DNA of 64,000 bases from assembly GCA_016286385.1 (NCBI GenBank), contig JAEESO010000002.1:62001-126000 (forward strand), in the 5' to 3' direction. The position numbers and the translations under genes were made by a program. Below are positions 43,021-50,504 of the stretch, one piece after another (position 1 is the first letter of the stretch; the number at the start of each line of letters is the position of its first letter). Below the pieces are notes generated by a model. It searched no databases and was not told the origin of the DNA. It was given only the letters and a program-made list of their open reading frames with translations. Source of the DNA: Bacteroidales bacterium. Its GTDB lineage: Bacteria; Bacteroidota; Bacteroidia; Bacteroidales; UBA932.

Positions 43021-44313
43021 CTAGAATACATAGTTAAGGACAACGTAGAGGGCCGGTTCGTTGCCGTCTGTCTGACGGGTTCCGTCGGCATAGGTGAATG
43101 CGTTCAGGGGCATTGCCATCTCCACGGACACTATGAAGTTCTGGTTCATGGCAAGTTTGAGCCCTCCGCCGGCGCTGAGGTGGGGGAGGATGGCTTTGGC
43201 CTTGAGGTCTTCTACGCTTGTACCGTAATAGGCCGCCAGTTCCTCTCCTTTATAGAGCGTGGGAAGGAAGCCCGCGTCAAACAGCGGATTAATACCCAGG
43301 TAAAAGTTCTGGTTGAACAGTTTGAAGGAAAAGAGCTTGAGCCTGAGCTCAGAGTTCAGCCACACATAGCTGTTTCCTACTAGCCTCTGGACCAGTATGC
43401 CGCGAACTGTGTTCATGCCTCCGAGGCCGTCCGTGGAGGTTTGCCTGAGATAGAGTGTGGAGATATTCTGCTGGGTATAGAACGGGGCATTCCCGAACGT
43501 CCCCTGGTAGCCAAGGTGATAGGCAAATACCAGGCGGTTTTCCCAGAGGGTTATGTAATGGCGGAAGTGGGCTACCAGCCTCAGGTAATTATACCCGTCT
43601 CCTGTTAGGGAAGGCGATCCGTTGATGTAGGCTTCGGCCTGGATGCCCCTGTTGGGCGCGGCCTCGTTGTCACGGGTGTCGTATGCCACGCCGCCCTTTA
43701 TCTCAAGCCTGTGACCGGAGAGTTCATCGGCCTTGATGAGGCCCTTCTGCCGGAAGTCATGGTAGAGCGTATTCTCCGCGTCATAGTCCTTGTTCACAAG
43801 GTCGGAGGTGCCGTAATACCAGTAGGAGAGGCCGCCTATCCAGTTGAGATGCCCGGCAATGGGGCCCTGGAAATCGGCCAGCACACGCACCATTGAGCGT
43901 TTGTAGAGGTAGCGTGCCGTCCTTGCCTCAGCGTTTGAAAAGAGCGAGGGGTCGAAGGGCTCCACGCCGTTGAAGCCGAAGAACTGGAAGTAAGGGTCAT
44001 ATTGCCAGCTGGCGCTGAACGTGGTCCTGATACCCGGGATAAGGTATTTGGAGTCAAACTGTGCGTGAAGGAGAGTCTGGAAGCTGGGGTAGTAGCTGGA
44101 CGCCTCCACATAGAATCGCTGCCGATAATCCGGGTATACGCCTTTATAATTGAAGATATCGGCACATACGCCAAACTGGACGCCGAGGTCTGAGTTGTAA
44201 CTCACGCACGGCAGGGGACCGAAGTTCCAGCCATCCTTCACAATCTCGTCTTCCTGGGCCCACAGGGATGTGCACGCTGCCAGCAGTGCAACTAGGCTTA
44301 GTATACGTTTCAT
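43021..44313 (-). CDS. Omp85/D15-type surface antigen barrel protein without POTRA domains
   Basis: 430 residues from the ATG at 44313, with a signal peptide ending in LWAQ. It then goes directly into a 16-strand-type barrel with the ending VLNYVF (terminal Phe). The Omp85 loop-6 motif is seen as GGMNTVRGIL (VRGF-like), and GVAYDTRDNEAAPNRGIQAEAYI is a typical D15 strand pair. No POTRA repeats precede it. This type occurs in Bacteroidota as 'BamA/TamA family outer membrane protein'; the cargo is unknown. It overlaps the phosphatase gene by four bases. Confidence 0.88.
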   Translation of the reverse strand: MKRILSLVALLAACTSLWAQEDEIVKDGWNFGPLPCVSYNSDLGVQFGVCADIFNYKGVYPDYRQRFYVEASSYYPSFQTLLHAQFDSKYLIPGIRTTFSASWQYDPYFQFFGFNGVEPFDPSLFSNAEARTARYLYKRSMVRVLADFQGPIAGHLNWIGGLSYWYYGTSDLVNKDYDAENTLYHDFRQKGLIKADELSGHRLEIKGGVAYDTRDNEAAPNRGIQAEAYINGSPSLTGDGYNYLRLVAHFRHYITLWENRLVFAYHLGYQGTFGNAPFYTQQNISTLYLRQTSTDGLGGMNTVRGILVQRLVGNSYVWLNSELRLKLFSFKLFNQNFYLGINPLFDAGFLPTLYKGEELAAYYGTSVEDLKAKAILPHLSAGGGLKLAMNQNFIVSVEMAMPLNAFTYADGTRQTDGNEPALYVVLNYVF

Positions 44314-46244
44314 GGTTTGAGGTTTATACACAGAAGGGTAAGGTCGTCGCTCTGCTCCGCGTCTCCCACATGGGCCGATACAACGCCCTGGAGCATGAGG
44401 ACGGTAGTTTTGGCGTCCTTGAAGGGATTCTGCGCAAGGCTCTGGAGGAGGCGCTCATTGCCAAGTTCCTCATGGGCGGAATTCTCCGCTTCATTGAGGC
44501 CGTCCGTATAGAGGAGGATGGGCGTTCCGCGGAAGTCTTCAATGCTCTGGCCCTTGAACTGGAATCCCGGAGCTATGCCAAGCGGAACGTTAGGCTCACA
44601 CTCCATGAATTCAGGCTTGTCCTTAAGGAGCACCGGGGGATTATGGCCGCAGTTGCAGAAGCTCAGGCTGCCGTCCTCAAGGTTTATGCGGCCGATGAAC
44701 ATGGTGATGAACATCAGCTGCTCATTGTCCTCAGATACGGTGTTGTTGATCTGGCGGGCTATCTCCTCAGGAGGGAGGCCGGCCGATCCCACCACGCGGA
44801 AGAGGTTTCTTACAACGGCCATGAAAAGGCTGGCGGGAACGCCCTTGCCGCTTACATCGGCCACTGCAAAATACAGGTTCTGGTCCTTGATGAAATAGTC
44901 GTAGAGGTCTCCTCCCACTTCCTTGGCGGGAGACATGGAGGCATAAAGGTCAATGTCCTCCCTGTCCGGGAACGCTGGGAACTTGCTGGGGACCATGCCC
45001 ATCTGGATGTCCCGTGCAATCTGGAGTTCTCCCTCAATCCTTTCACGCTTTGCCGTTGCGGTGGTGAGCTCATCTATGTACTTTCTCAGAGACACCTGCA
45101 TATAGCGGAACGCCCTGTTCAGGACGCCAACTTCATCTGTGCGGTCCATATGCGGGAGCTCCACGTCAAGGTTTCCGGAAGCCATGGTCTCTGCGTGGGA
45201 GGCAAGTGACCTCAGGGGCTTTATCTGCCGATGGATGATGGAATACATCACCAGGAACATCAGGATGAGTCCAAGGATGAGGCTAAGAAGGAGGGTGTTG
45301 CGGAAGCGCCGGAACCCGCCGAAAATGTCTGATTCCGGGCACACTATGGCAAGGCTCCACCCGGTTGTGAGGATGGGCCTGAAGATGACAAAACTGGGTT
45401 CTCCGTCCACTTCCAGCCTCCGAATGCCCTCCTTCCAGTCAAGCATGTCCTTCCCAAGCTGCTTCTGCTCAGGGGTGAGGGCATCTACAAGGCCCGGGGT
45501 GAAGAAGGACTCATAGAAGAGTTTCTGAGGGTCAGGATGCACAAGATAACAGCCGCCGCGGCCAAGAAGGAATGCGTAAGCGTTTGGATATGGCTTTACG
45601 GCCGATATAGTCTCTGACAGCCATTTGAGGGATATGTCAAGTGATATGACGCCTATGAAATTGCCGTCATTGCCGATAATTGGCTTGCAGTAGGAGACGT
45701 TCATCTCCAGGTTCATGGTGGCTTCGTCTCCCTCTTCCTGGTCTGTGTAGGGCTCTGTCCAGCAGGGCTGCATGAGGAGCTTGGGGAGCATGTACCAGTT
45801 GAGGTAGAAATACTGGTAATTGTCCGACCCCTCCTGCATGGTGTACACGTACCTTCCGTTGTTGTTGGAGTAAGCGCTGAAGTATTTCCCCTTCTGGGGG
45901 TAGAAATAGGGCTCGAAGGATATGGAGCAGCCGTTGAGGATGGTGTTGTTCTGGACAATGCTGTGGGAGTACTCCATCATGGCATCAGGGTTGTCCAGAT
46001 CCTTGAGAATGAGCCACTCAAGGTTATTTGCAATGTCCTCTACGTCTTCCAGGATGTAGTTTGTGCGGAGGACGGTGTTCTCAAGCACCCTGTTGGCGCC
46101 TTTTATGGCCTCTCCCCTCACTGCGTTGCGGGAACGGAAGGCCACCACGGAGATGGAGATTATGAACACAACTGCGGCAAACAGGACCGTCCAGAGACTG
46201 ATCCTTGCCGACAGGGAGCTTCTGAGTCTGTGTCCTATCTTCAT
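44310..46244 (-). CDS. Membrane sensor serine phosphatase (Cache-like, HAMP, SpoIIE/PP2C)
   Basis: 644 residues. Helix 1 (about residues 15-36) is followed by a Cache-like extracytoplasmic sensor (GVISLDISLKWLSETI, VHPDPQKLFYESFF), helix 2 (about 315-340), a HAMP linker (HRQIKPLRSLASHAETMASGNLDVEL) and a SpoIIE-type PP2C phosphatase. The phosphatase motifs are SPAKEVGGDLYDYF, VADVSGKGVPASLFMA, FCNCGHNPPVLL, LYTDGLNEAEN and SDDLTLLCINL. Such phosphatases usually act on anti-sigma-factor antagonists. No such partner is nearby. The upstream binding-protein gene overlaps it by four bases, suggesting ligand sensing. Confidence 0.93.
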   Translation of the reverse strand: MKIGHRLRSSLSARISLWTVLFAAVVFIISISVVAFRSRNAVRGEAIKGANRVLENTVLRTNYILEDVEDIANNLEWLILKDLDNPDAMMEYSHSIVQNNTILNGCSISFEPYFYPQKGKYFSAYSNNNGRYVYTMQEGSDNYQYFYLNWYMLPKLLMQPCWTEPYTDQEEGDEATMNLEMNVSYCKPIIGNDGNFIGVISLDISLKWLSETISAVKPYPNAYAFLLGRGGCYLVHPDPQKLFYESFFTPGLVDALTPEQKQLGKDMLDWKEGIRRLEVDGEPSFVIFRPILTTGWSLAIVCPESDIFGGFRRFRNTLLLSLILGLILMFLVMYSIIHRQIKPLRSLASHAETMASGNLDVELPHMDRTDEVGVLNRAFRYMQVSLRKYIDELTTATAKRERIEGELQIARDIQMGMVPSKFPAFPDREDIDLYASMSPAKEVGGDLYDYFIKDQNLYFAVADVSGKGVPASLFMAVVRNLFRVVGSAGLPPEEIARQINNTVSEDNEQLMFITMFIGRINLEDGSLSFCNCGHNPPVLLKDKPEFMECEPNVPLGIAPGFQFKGQSIEDFRGTPILLYTDGLNEAENSAHEELGNERLLQSLAQNPFKDAKTTVLMLQGVVSAHVGDAEQSDDLTLLCINLKP

Positions 46245-47197
46245 GGCAGAAGTTCCTTAATTGTATGTTCCGTCCTGATGATACCGGCCTTCAGCATAAG
46301 CGCTACTGCCTGGTTTACCATCTCTCCTCTCAGGACATATTCCCTTTCTCCGCTCTCATAGCCTTCCATAAGGTCCAGGACCTCTTCCAGCATGAGACGC
46401 TGGAGGGTGGGATTAGTGGCTTCGTGATTACGGTGAATCTGCCTCATCACAATCTCAAGGGCTTCCTCCTGGTGGTATGCCACCCATTCCCAGCCTCTCT
46501 GGCTGGCACGGGCGAACTTACGGGCACGCTCAGGGTTTTTGTCATACTCTTCCCGGGTCATATAAAGACCCTCTTCCTGGATGTTGTAGCCGTGGTCTGA
46601 CAGACGGTATACGATGTCCTCATTGCGCTCTATGAGGCCTGTCTGGAGGAACTGGTAGTATTCATTGAAGGACATTGCAACGGAGGCGTCAACGGCGCCC
46701 GCGATGAAAAGGTTCAGAAGACTTGCCGTTTCAAGCCACTCATACTCCAGCCCCAGTTCATTGGCTACCGCCCTTGCCAGCTGGTCATAGCCGGCCCTGA
46801 AACTGGCCACCCTGGCCCCTTTCTGTTTAAGAGGGTTCACTCCGCGCCTTGAGACAATCATGAGGGATCCGTTCATGGAGGTTTGGAGGAGGTTCACAAG
46901 CTTCACCCCGCTGTCCAGGGCAAAGATGGCCTGGGAGAGGGGAAGGGTTGTGACCTGGCTCTGGTTCTTGCGCATGCGGTCTATGGCGGAGCGGCTGGCA
47001 TTGGGATGCTCTATCACTACCTCCAGGCCTTCTTCCTTGTAGAAGCCAAGCTCCAGGGCGGCGTAATAGCCGGCAAACTGGGCCTGGGCGGTCCACTGGG
47101 GAGTGAACACAATGGTATTCTCTCCCTTACTCTGGGCAAAGAGCGGGAGGGATAGCGCAAGGGCCAGTATTATGGCGGTGAGCCTTCTTTGATTCAT
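46241..47197 (-). CDS. NMT1/THI5-like periplasmic substrate-binding protein
   Basis: 318 residues with a signal peptide (residues 1-21). The fold is that of NMT1/THI5/SsuA-type binding proteins: TIVFTPQWTAQAQFAGYYAALELGFYKEEGLEVVIEHP, then SQVTTLPLSQAIFALDSGVKLVNLLQ and VDASVAMSFNEYYQF. Relatives bind thiamine-pyrimidine precursors or alkanesulfonates for ABC uptake. No permease or ATPase gene is adjacent. Its stop overlaps the start of the sensor phosphatase, so it may present a ligand to that sensor. The promoter is 23 bp upstream, inside the end of the MATE gene. Confidence 0.9.
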   Translation of the reverse strand: MNQRRLTAIILALALSLPLFAQSKGENTIVFTPQWTAQAQFAGYYAALELGFYKEEGLEVVIEHPNASRSAIDRMRKNQSQVTTLPLSQAIFALDSGVKLVNLLQTSMNGSLMIVSRRGVNPLKQKGARVASFRAGYDQLARAVANELGLEYEWLETASLLNLFIAGAVDASVAMSFNEYYQFLQTGLIERNEDIVYRLSDHGYNIQEEGLYMTREEYDKNPERARKFARASQRGWEWVAYHQEEALEIVMRQIHRNHEATNPTLQRLMLEEVLDLMEGYESGEREYVLRGEMVNQAVALMLKAGIIRTEHTIKELLP

Positions 47198-47217
47198 TCC
47201 CTGGAGGATCCTTTATC

Positions 47218-48543
47218 CTACAAAGATAGGAAAAATTTTGGACGGTAGGAAACCAGCGTCACAAGAATGATGGCCTGGCTTACGGCAAAGGAGGCAAAGA
47301 TGCCATCGGCCCCCCATACAAGGCCCAGGACCAGGGCGGTAAAGCACTGGGTCACAAGCTCTCCGTAAATGAAGAGCCTGGTGGAAAGAGCAATCTTTCC
47401 AATCCCATGGAGATAGCTTCCAAAGCACCAGTTCCAGGCAGTGAGTGGCATTGATGCCGCAAGCCAGCGTATGGCTTTCACAGTGAGGGAGAAGGCGGCA
47501 TCGGCCCTGTCAAGATAGAGGGAGGTGACAAGCGGTGCGGCAAAGAACAGGGCTGTGGCGAAGATGGCCACCACCCCGAACGAATGCCTGTATCCAAGGC
47601 GCACGGCGTCTCCCATGCCCTCTGTGTCCTGCTTCCCGTAGCTTAGGGATGTGAGAGTGAGAACGGCGGCGGAAAGGCCCACGACGGCACTGAGGACCAC
47701 CGTGGAGAGGTTTCTCTGGATAGCCATGGCGGCCATTGCGGTGGATCCGGCCATGTTCACAACCAGGATGTTGATGATGACAAGGGAGAACATCCTTGCC
47801 GTCATCCTTACGCCGGTGGGAAGGCCGGTGGAAAAGAACTGCGGGACGCGGATGCCCTTCATCGACCCCGGATCCACCCTGAAGATGCGTTTCCTGCGGG
47901 TAAAATAGAGGAGGAATACTCCAAGGCCAAGGGCGTAACTTATGCTTGTTGCAAGGCCCATCCCAAACATGCCGCCGTTAAGGAAATGGATGTTTATGTA
48001 GTCCAGGGCTACGTCGGAAACGGCCATAACGGCGCTCCCGACGTGGACAAGGCCCCACCTGCCCTCTATCTGGAGCACGGGAACCAGCACCAGGAACAGC
48101 ACAAGGGGGATGGTGCCCGGGGCTACGCCTCTAAGGTAATCGGCCGCAAGGGGCCTTATGGGACCGCTTCCGGAGCCAAGCATTGTGGCCGTCCAGGTGG
48201 GGAATGCAAGGCCGATGACCGTGAGGACGGCTCCAAGGCTCAGGACTGCGGTGAGGGCTATGTTGAAGTAGCCGTTGGCTTCCTGGGGCCGATTTTCGCC
48301 TATGGCCACGGGGCAGGCGTGCTGGATGGCGGCCGCTATGAGGTAGCTGAAGATGCAAAGGAAGGTAAAGACCGGGGCCGCTACTCCGTGCGCCGCCATG
48401 GCGTCGTTGCCAAGGAATTTACCAACGTACATGCCGTCTATGAGACCGCACAGGGAATCGGCCATCTCGGAGACAATCAGAACAAGCATTGTCTCCATGA
48501 AACGACGGCGGGTCTCCTGCGGTATGTGACGGAACCTGACCAA
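47218..48543 (-). CDS. MATE-family efflux transporter
   Basis: About 441 residues with twelve membrane helices. The first repeat shows LIVSEMADSLCGLIDGMYVGKFLGNDAMAAHGVAAPVF and the second ILVVNMAGSTAMAAMAIQRNLS, as in MATE/DinF-type multidrug or metabolite exporters driven by Na+ or H+. The start is uncertain. The TTG at 48543, 5 bp after the upstream stop, keeps a basic N-terminal segment; an ATG at 48498 would begin directly at helix 1, and a TTG at 48570 would overlap the upstream gene. It is the third gene of the unit headed by the PLD-family lipoprotein. Confidence 0.92.
   Translation of the reverse strand: MVRFRHIPQETRRRFMETMLVLIVSEMADSLCGLIDGMYVGKFLGNDAMAAHGVAAPVFTFLCIFSYLIAAAIQHACPVAIGENRPQEANGYFNIALTAVLSLGAVLTVIGLAFPTWTATMLGSGSGPIRPLAADYLRGVAPGTIPLVLFLVLVPVLQIEGRWGLVHVGSAVMAVSDVALDYINIHFLNGGMFGMGLATSISYALGLGVFLLYFTRRKRIFRVDPGSMKGIRVPQFFSTGLPTGVRMTARMFSLVIINILVVNMAGSTAMAAMAIQRNLSTVVLSAVVGLSAAVLTLTSLSYGKQDTEGMGDAVRLGYRHSFGVVAIFATALFFAAPLVTSLYLDRADAAFSLTVKAIRWLAASMPLTAWNWCFGSYLHGIGKIALSTRLFIYGELVTQCFTALVLGLVWGADGIFASFAVSQAIILVTLVSYRPKFFLSL
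47221..47228 (-). promoter_or_regulatory. Predicted -7 element for the 47197-40538 operon
   Basis: TATCTTTG on the minus strand, 23 bp upstream of the ATG at 47197, lies within the last codons of the MATE gene. All five downstream genes have gaps of 1 bp or overlaps. Confidence 0.6.
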
Positions 48544-48547
48544 CTTC

Positions 48548-49069
48548 CTAGAAACTGTAGTATAGGCCAAGAGAAAGCGATTCTCCGCTCATCGTAAGGT
48601 TGATGTCATTTGCTTCGGAATTCCATTCCAGCCTGCCCAGATGACACATTACGGAGAAATGGTCCGTGAGTGATATCTCAATTCCCGGAGCCAGATACGG
48701 GTTCACGAATAACTGGCCTTTGGGAGCTTCGTCTACAAGATCATTAGTAAAGAGGAAACCTATTCCGGCCTCGGCAAAAAGGGACACGGGACCTGCGGAG
48801 AAAAAGTAATACTCTGCGTAGGGCGTTACGCTGATTCTCAGGGAAGAGCCTATATCTTCTTTGTCGTGATAGGCGTAGGCGTTAAATACCGTTCCCACGT
48901 TCCAGTTGCCGAAGCCGTAACCTATGTCGGGAGCTACGCTTACGGCAATGGACCTGCTGTTATTGAAACTTGCGTGGGCCGTCAGGCTTCCGCCCACATA
49001 AAGTTGGGCACTGGCTTCCCTGGAGAGACCAAGGAGGGCGATAATTGTAATTATGATGGTCTTTTTCAT
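48548..49069 (-). CDS. Predicted outer-membrane beta-barrel protein
   Basis: 173 residues with a signal peptide (residues 1-21, ending ASAQ). Alternating strands such as APDIGYGFGNWNVGTVFNAYAYH, VTPYAEYYFFSAGPVSLFAEAGIGFLF and SLSLGLYYSF, with a terminal Phe, fit a small eight-strand barrel of the OmpA-like/porin-family type. The function is unknown. It lies 9 bp downstream of the PLD-family gene and just before the MATE gene, all probably in one transcript. Confidence 0.85.
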   Translation of the reverse strand: MKKTIIITIIALLGLSREASAQLYVGGSLTAHASFNNSRSIAVSVAPDIGYGFGNWNVGTVFNAYAYHDKEDIGSSLRISVTPYAEYYFFSAGPVSLFAEAGIGFLFTNDLVDEAPKGQLFVNPYLAPGIEISLTDHFSVMCHLGRLEWNSEANDINLTMSGESLSLGLYYSF

Positions 49070-49078
49070 GGTCTTTTA

Positions 49079-50410
49079 TTAACCTACAGGGCCTCCGAAG
49101 GTGTAGAAGAACCAGTTGCGGAACTTCCTGAAGATATTCCAGCGTTTCACTTCCTCTATTGTTACCTCTGAGCAGTGTGTGGTGAGATCCTCCTGAAACC
49201 TCTGCGCCGCCTCCCTTGTGATGTCTTCGTCGTAGATGATGGCTTCGTTCTCGTAGTTGAGGAAGAAGCTCAGGTTATCCATGTTCACGGAGCCGATTGC
49301 CATGAGGTAGTCGTCGGACATGAACTGCTTGGCGTGCATGATGCCCGTGTTCCACTTGAAAATGCGCACACCTGCCTCCAGGAGGTCTCTGAACAGGAAT
49401 TCGGCAATGTACTCTTCCATGAACACGTCACTTACGCCCTGGACTATCCAGCGTACGTCCACCCCGCGCCGGGCCGCCTCCTTGAGGGCGTTCAGCGTGG
49501 ATTTTGGAGGGGGAGTGTAGGGGGAGTATATCCAGAAATACCGTTTTGCATGGCCGATTGACCATTCAAAGAGATTCCTCATGGGGAGTTTCTTGTCTAT
49601 GGGGGAGTCGTGGACCACCTGGACGGTTTTACCCCTATGCTGCACAAGGCCGGGGACATTGTCTTTATCGGCTTCCAGGTTCAGGTCACTGGCTATGTGT
49701 AGCGGCGCTGCCTGAGGGTTCAGGCGCAGCTGATTCTCCATGTATACCGTGGCGATATGTTCAATGGCCGGGCCGGTAATCCTTACATCGGCATCCCTCC
49801 AGGAGGTGAAATACTTGTCCTGGATGTTGCGGCCGCCAAGGTATGCCGTTGCGCCGTCTGTCATGAGGATCTTGCGGTGGTCACGGTGCGTTCCGGCAGG
49901 GGGCACCAGGCCGTCTATGAACCACACCGGCTTGTAGAAACTGTTAAAGAGCACTCCGGCTTCAGGGAGTTTCTTGAGGGCCCTGAAGTTCTTTGGGGTT
50001 TCGGCGGCCTTGTCCACCATCACCCTCACGTCCAGTCCCTGTGCGGCTTTATCCCTCAGGATATCCAGGACAATTGTTCCGGCGGAATCGGCACAAATCC
50101 TATAATAATCCATATAGATGGCCTTGGAAGCCGCCTTGAGGTCCTGAAGCATCAGCTGGAGCTTGTGGTCTCCGTCAGGGATGAACCCTATGGTGTTTCC
50201 CGTGCTTGGGGGGATGCCGGTATCCTTTTCCATTAGGGCCGCAAGCTGCTGGTACTCAGGCTTTACGCCGGGGTACAGCGTGCTGTCCGTCACCTCCGGG
50301 ATGTATGAAGCGTGCAGAGCCGCCCTGTAGCCGCAACCGGTAAGCAATCCGGAGCCCAGAAGAGCCCCTGCCGCGGTCACTAGTGTGAGAATATGCCTGA
50401 CGTTTCCCAT
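49079..50410 (-). CDS. Phospholipase D/cardiolipin-synthase-like lipoprotein
   Basis: 443 residues from the ATG at 50410, which begins a lipoprotein signal (GSGLLTGC). Two HKD motifs are intact: HRKILMTDG (first, about residue 210) and HAKQFMSDD (second, about residue 380). Each is followed by the family Gly-Ser/Gly-Gly-x-N-x-x (LGGRNIQ, GSVNMDN). The PLD superfamily transfers phosphatidyl groups. Cardiolipin synthases are usually inner-membrane proteins, so a lipid-anchored form may act in the periplasm as a phospholipase or in phospholipid remodelling. It heads the unit with a barrel protein and a MATE pump. Confidence 0.92.
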   Translation of the reverse strand: MGNVRHILTLVTAAGALLGSGLLTGCGYRAALHASYIPEVTDSTLYPGVKPEYQQLAALMEKDTGIPPSTGNTIGFIPDGDHKLQLMLQDLKAASKAIYMDYYRICADSAGTIVLDILRDKAAQGLDVRVMVDKAAETPKNFRALKKLPEAGVLFNSFYKPVWFIDGLVPPAGTHRDHRKILMTDGATAYLGGRNIQDKYFTSWRDADVRITGPAIEHIATVYMENQLRLNPQAAPLHIASDLNLEADKDNVPGLVQHRGKTVQVVHDSPIDKKLPMRNLFEWSIGHAKRYFWIYSPYTPPPKSTLNALKEAARRGVDVRWIVQGVSDVFMEEYIAEFLFRDLLEAGVRIFKWNTGIMHAKQFMSDDYLMAIGSVNMDNLSFFLNYENEAIIYDEDITREAAQRFQEDLTTHCSEVTIEEVKRWNIFRKFRNWFFYTFGGPVG

Positions 50411-50429
50411 CCGCCTTATCTTGAATCCA

Positions 50430-50437
50430 CAAATATA
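50430..50437 (-). promoter_or_regulatory. Predicted -7 element of the PLD-barrel-MATE unit
   Basis: TATATTTG on the minus strand, 19 bp upstream of the ATG at 50410. It lies back-to-back with the GH36 promoter in a 94-bp divergent gap. Confidence 0.6.
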
Positions 50438-50466
50438 CAACTTTTTAAGTTGATAATAATAATTGT

Positions 50467-50474
50467 TATCTTTG
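50467..50474 (+). promoter_or_regulatory. Predicted -7 element of the GH36 gene
   Basis: TATCTTTG on the plus strand, 30 bp upstream of the ATG at 50505. A TTG occurs upstream at a short 14-bp spacing, so the -33 is doubtful. Confidence 0.55.
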
Positions 50475-50504
50475 TGGGAAGCAAAAACGATAACCACATA
50501 TATT

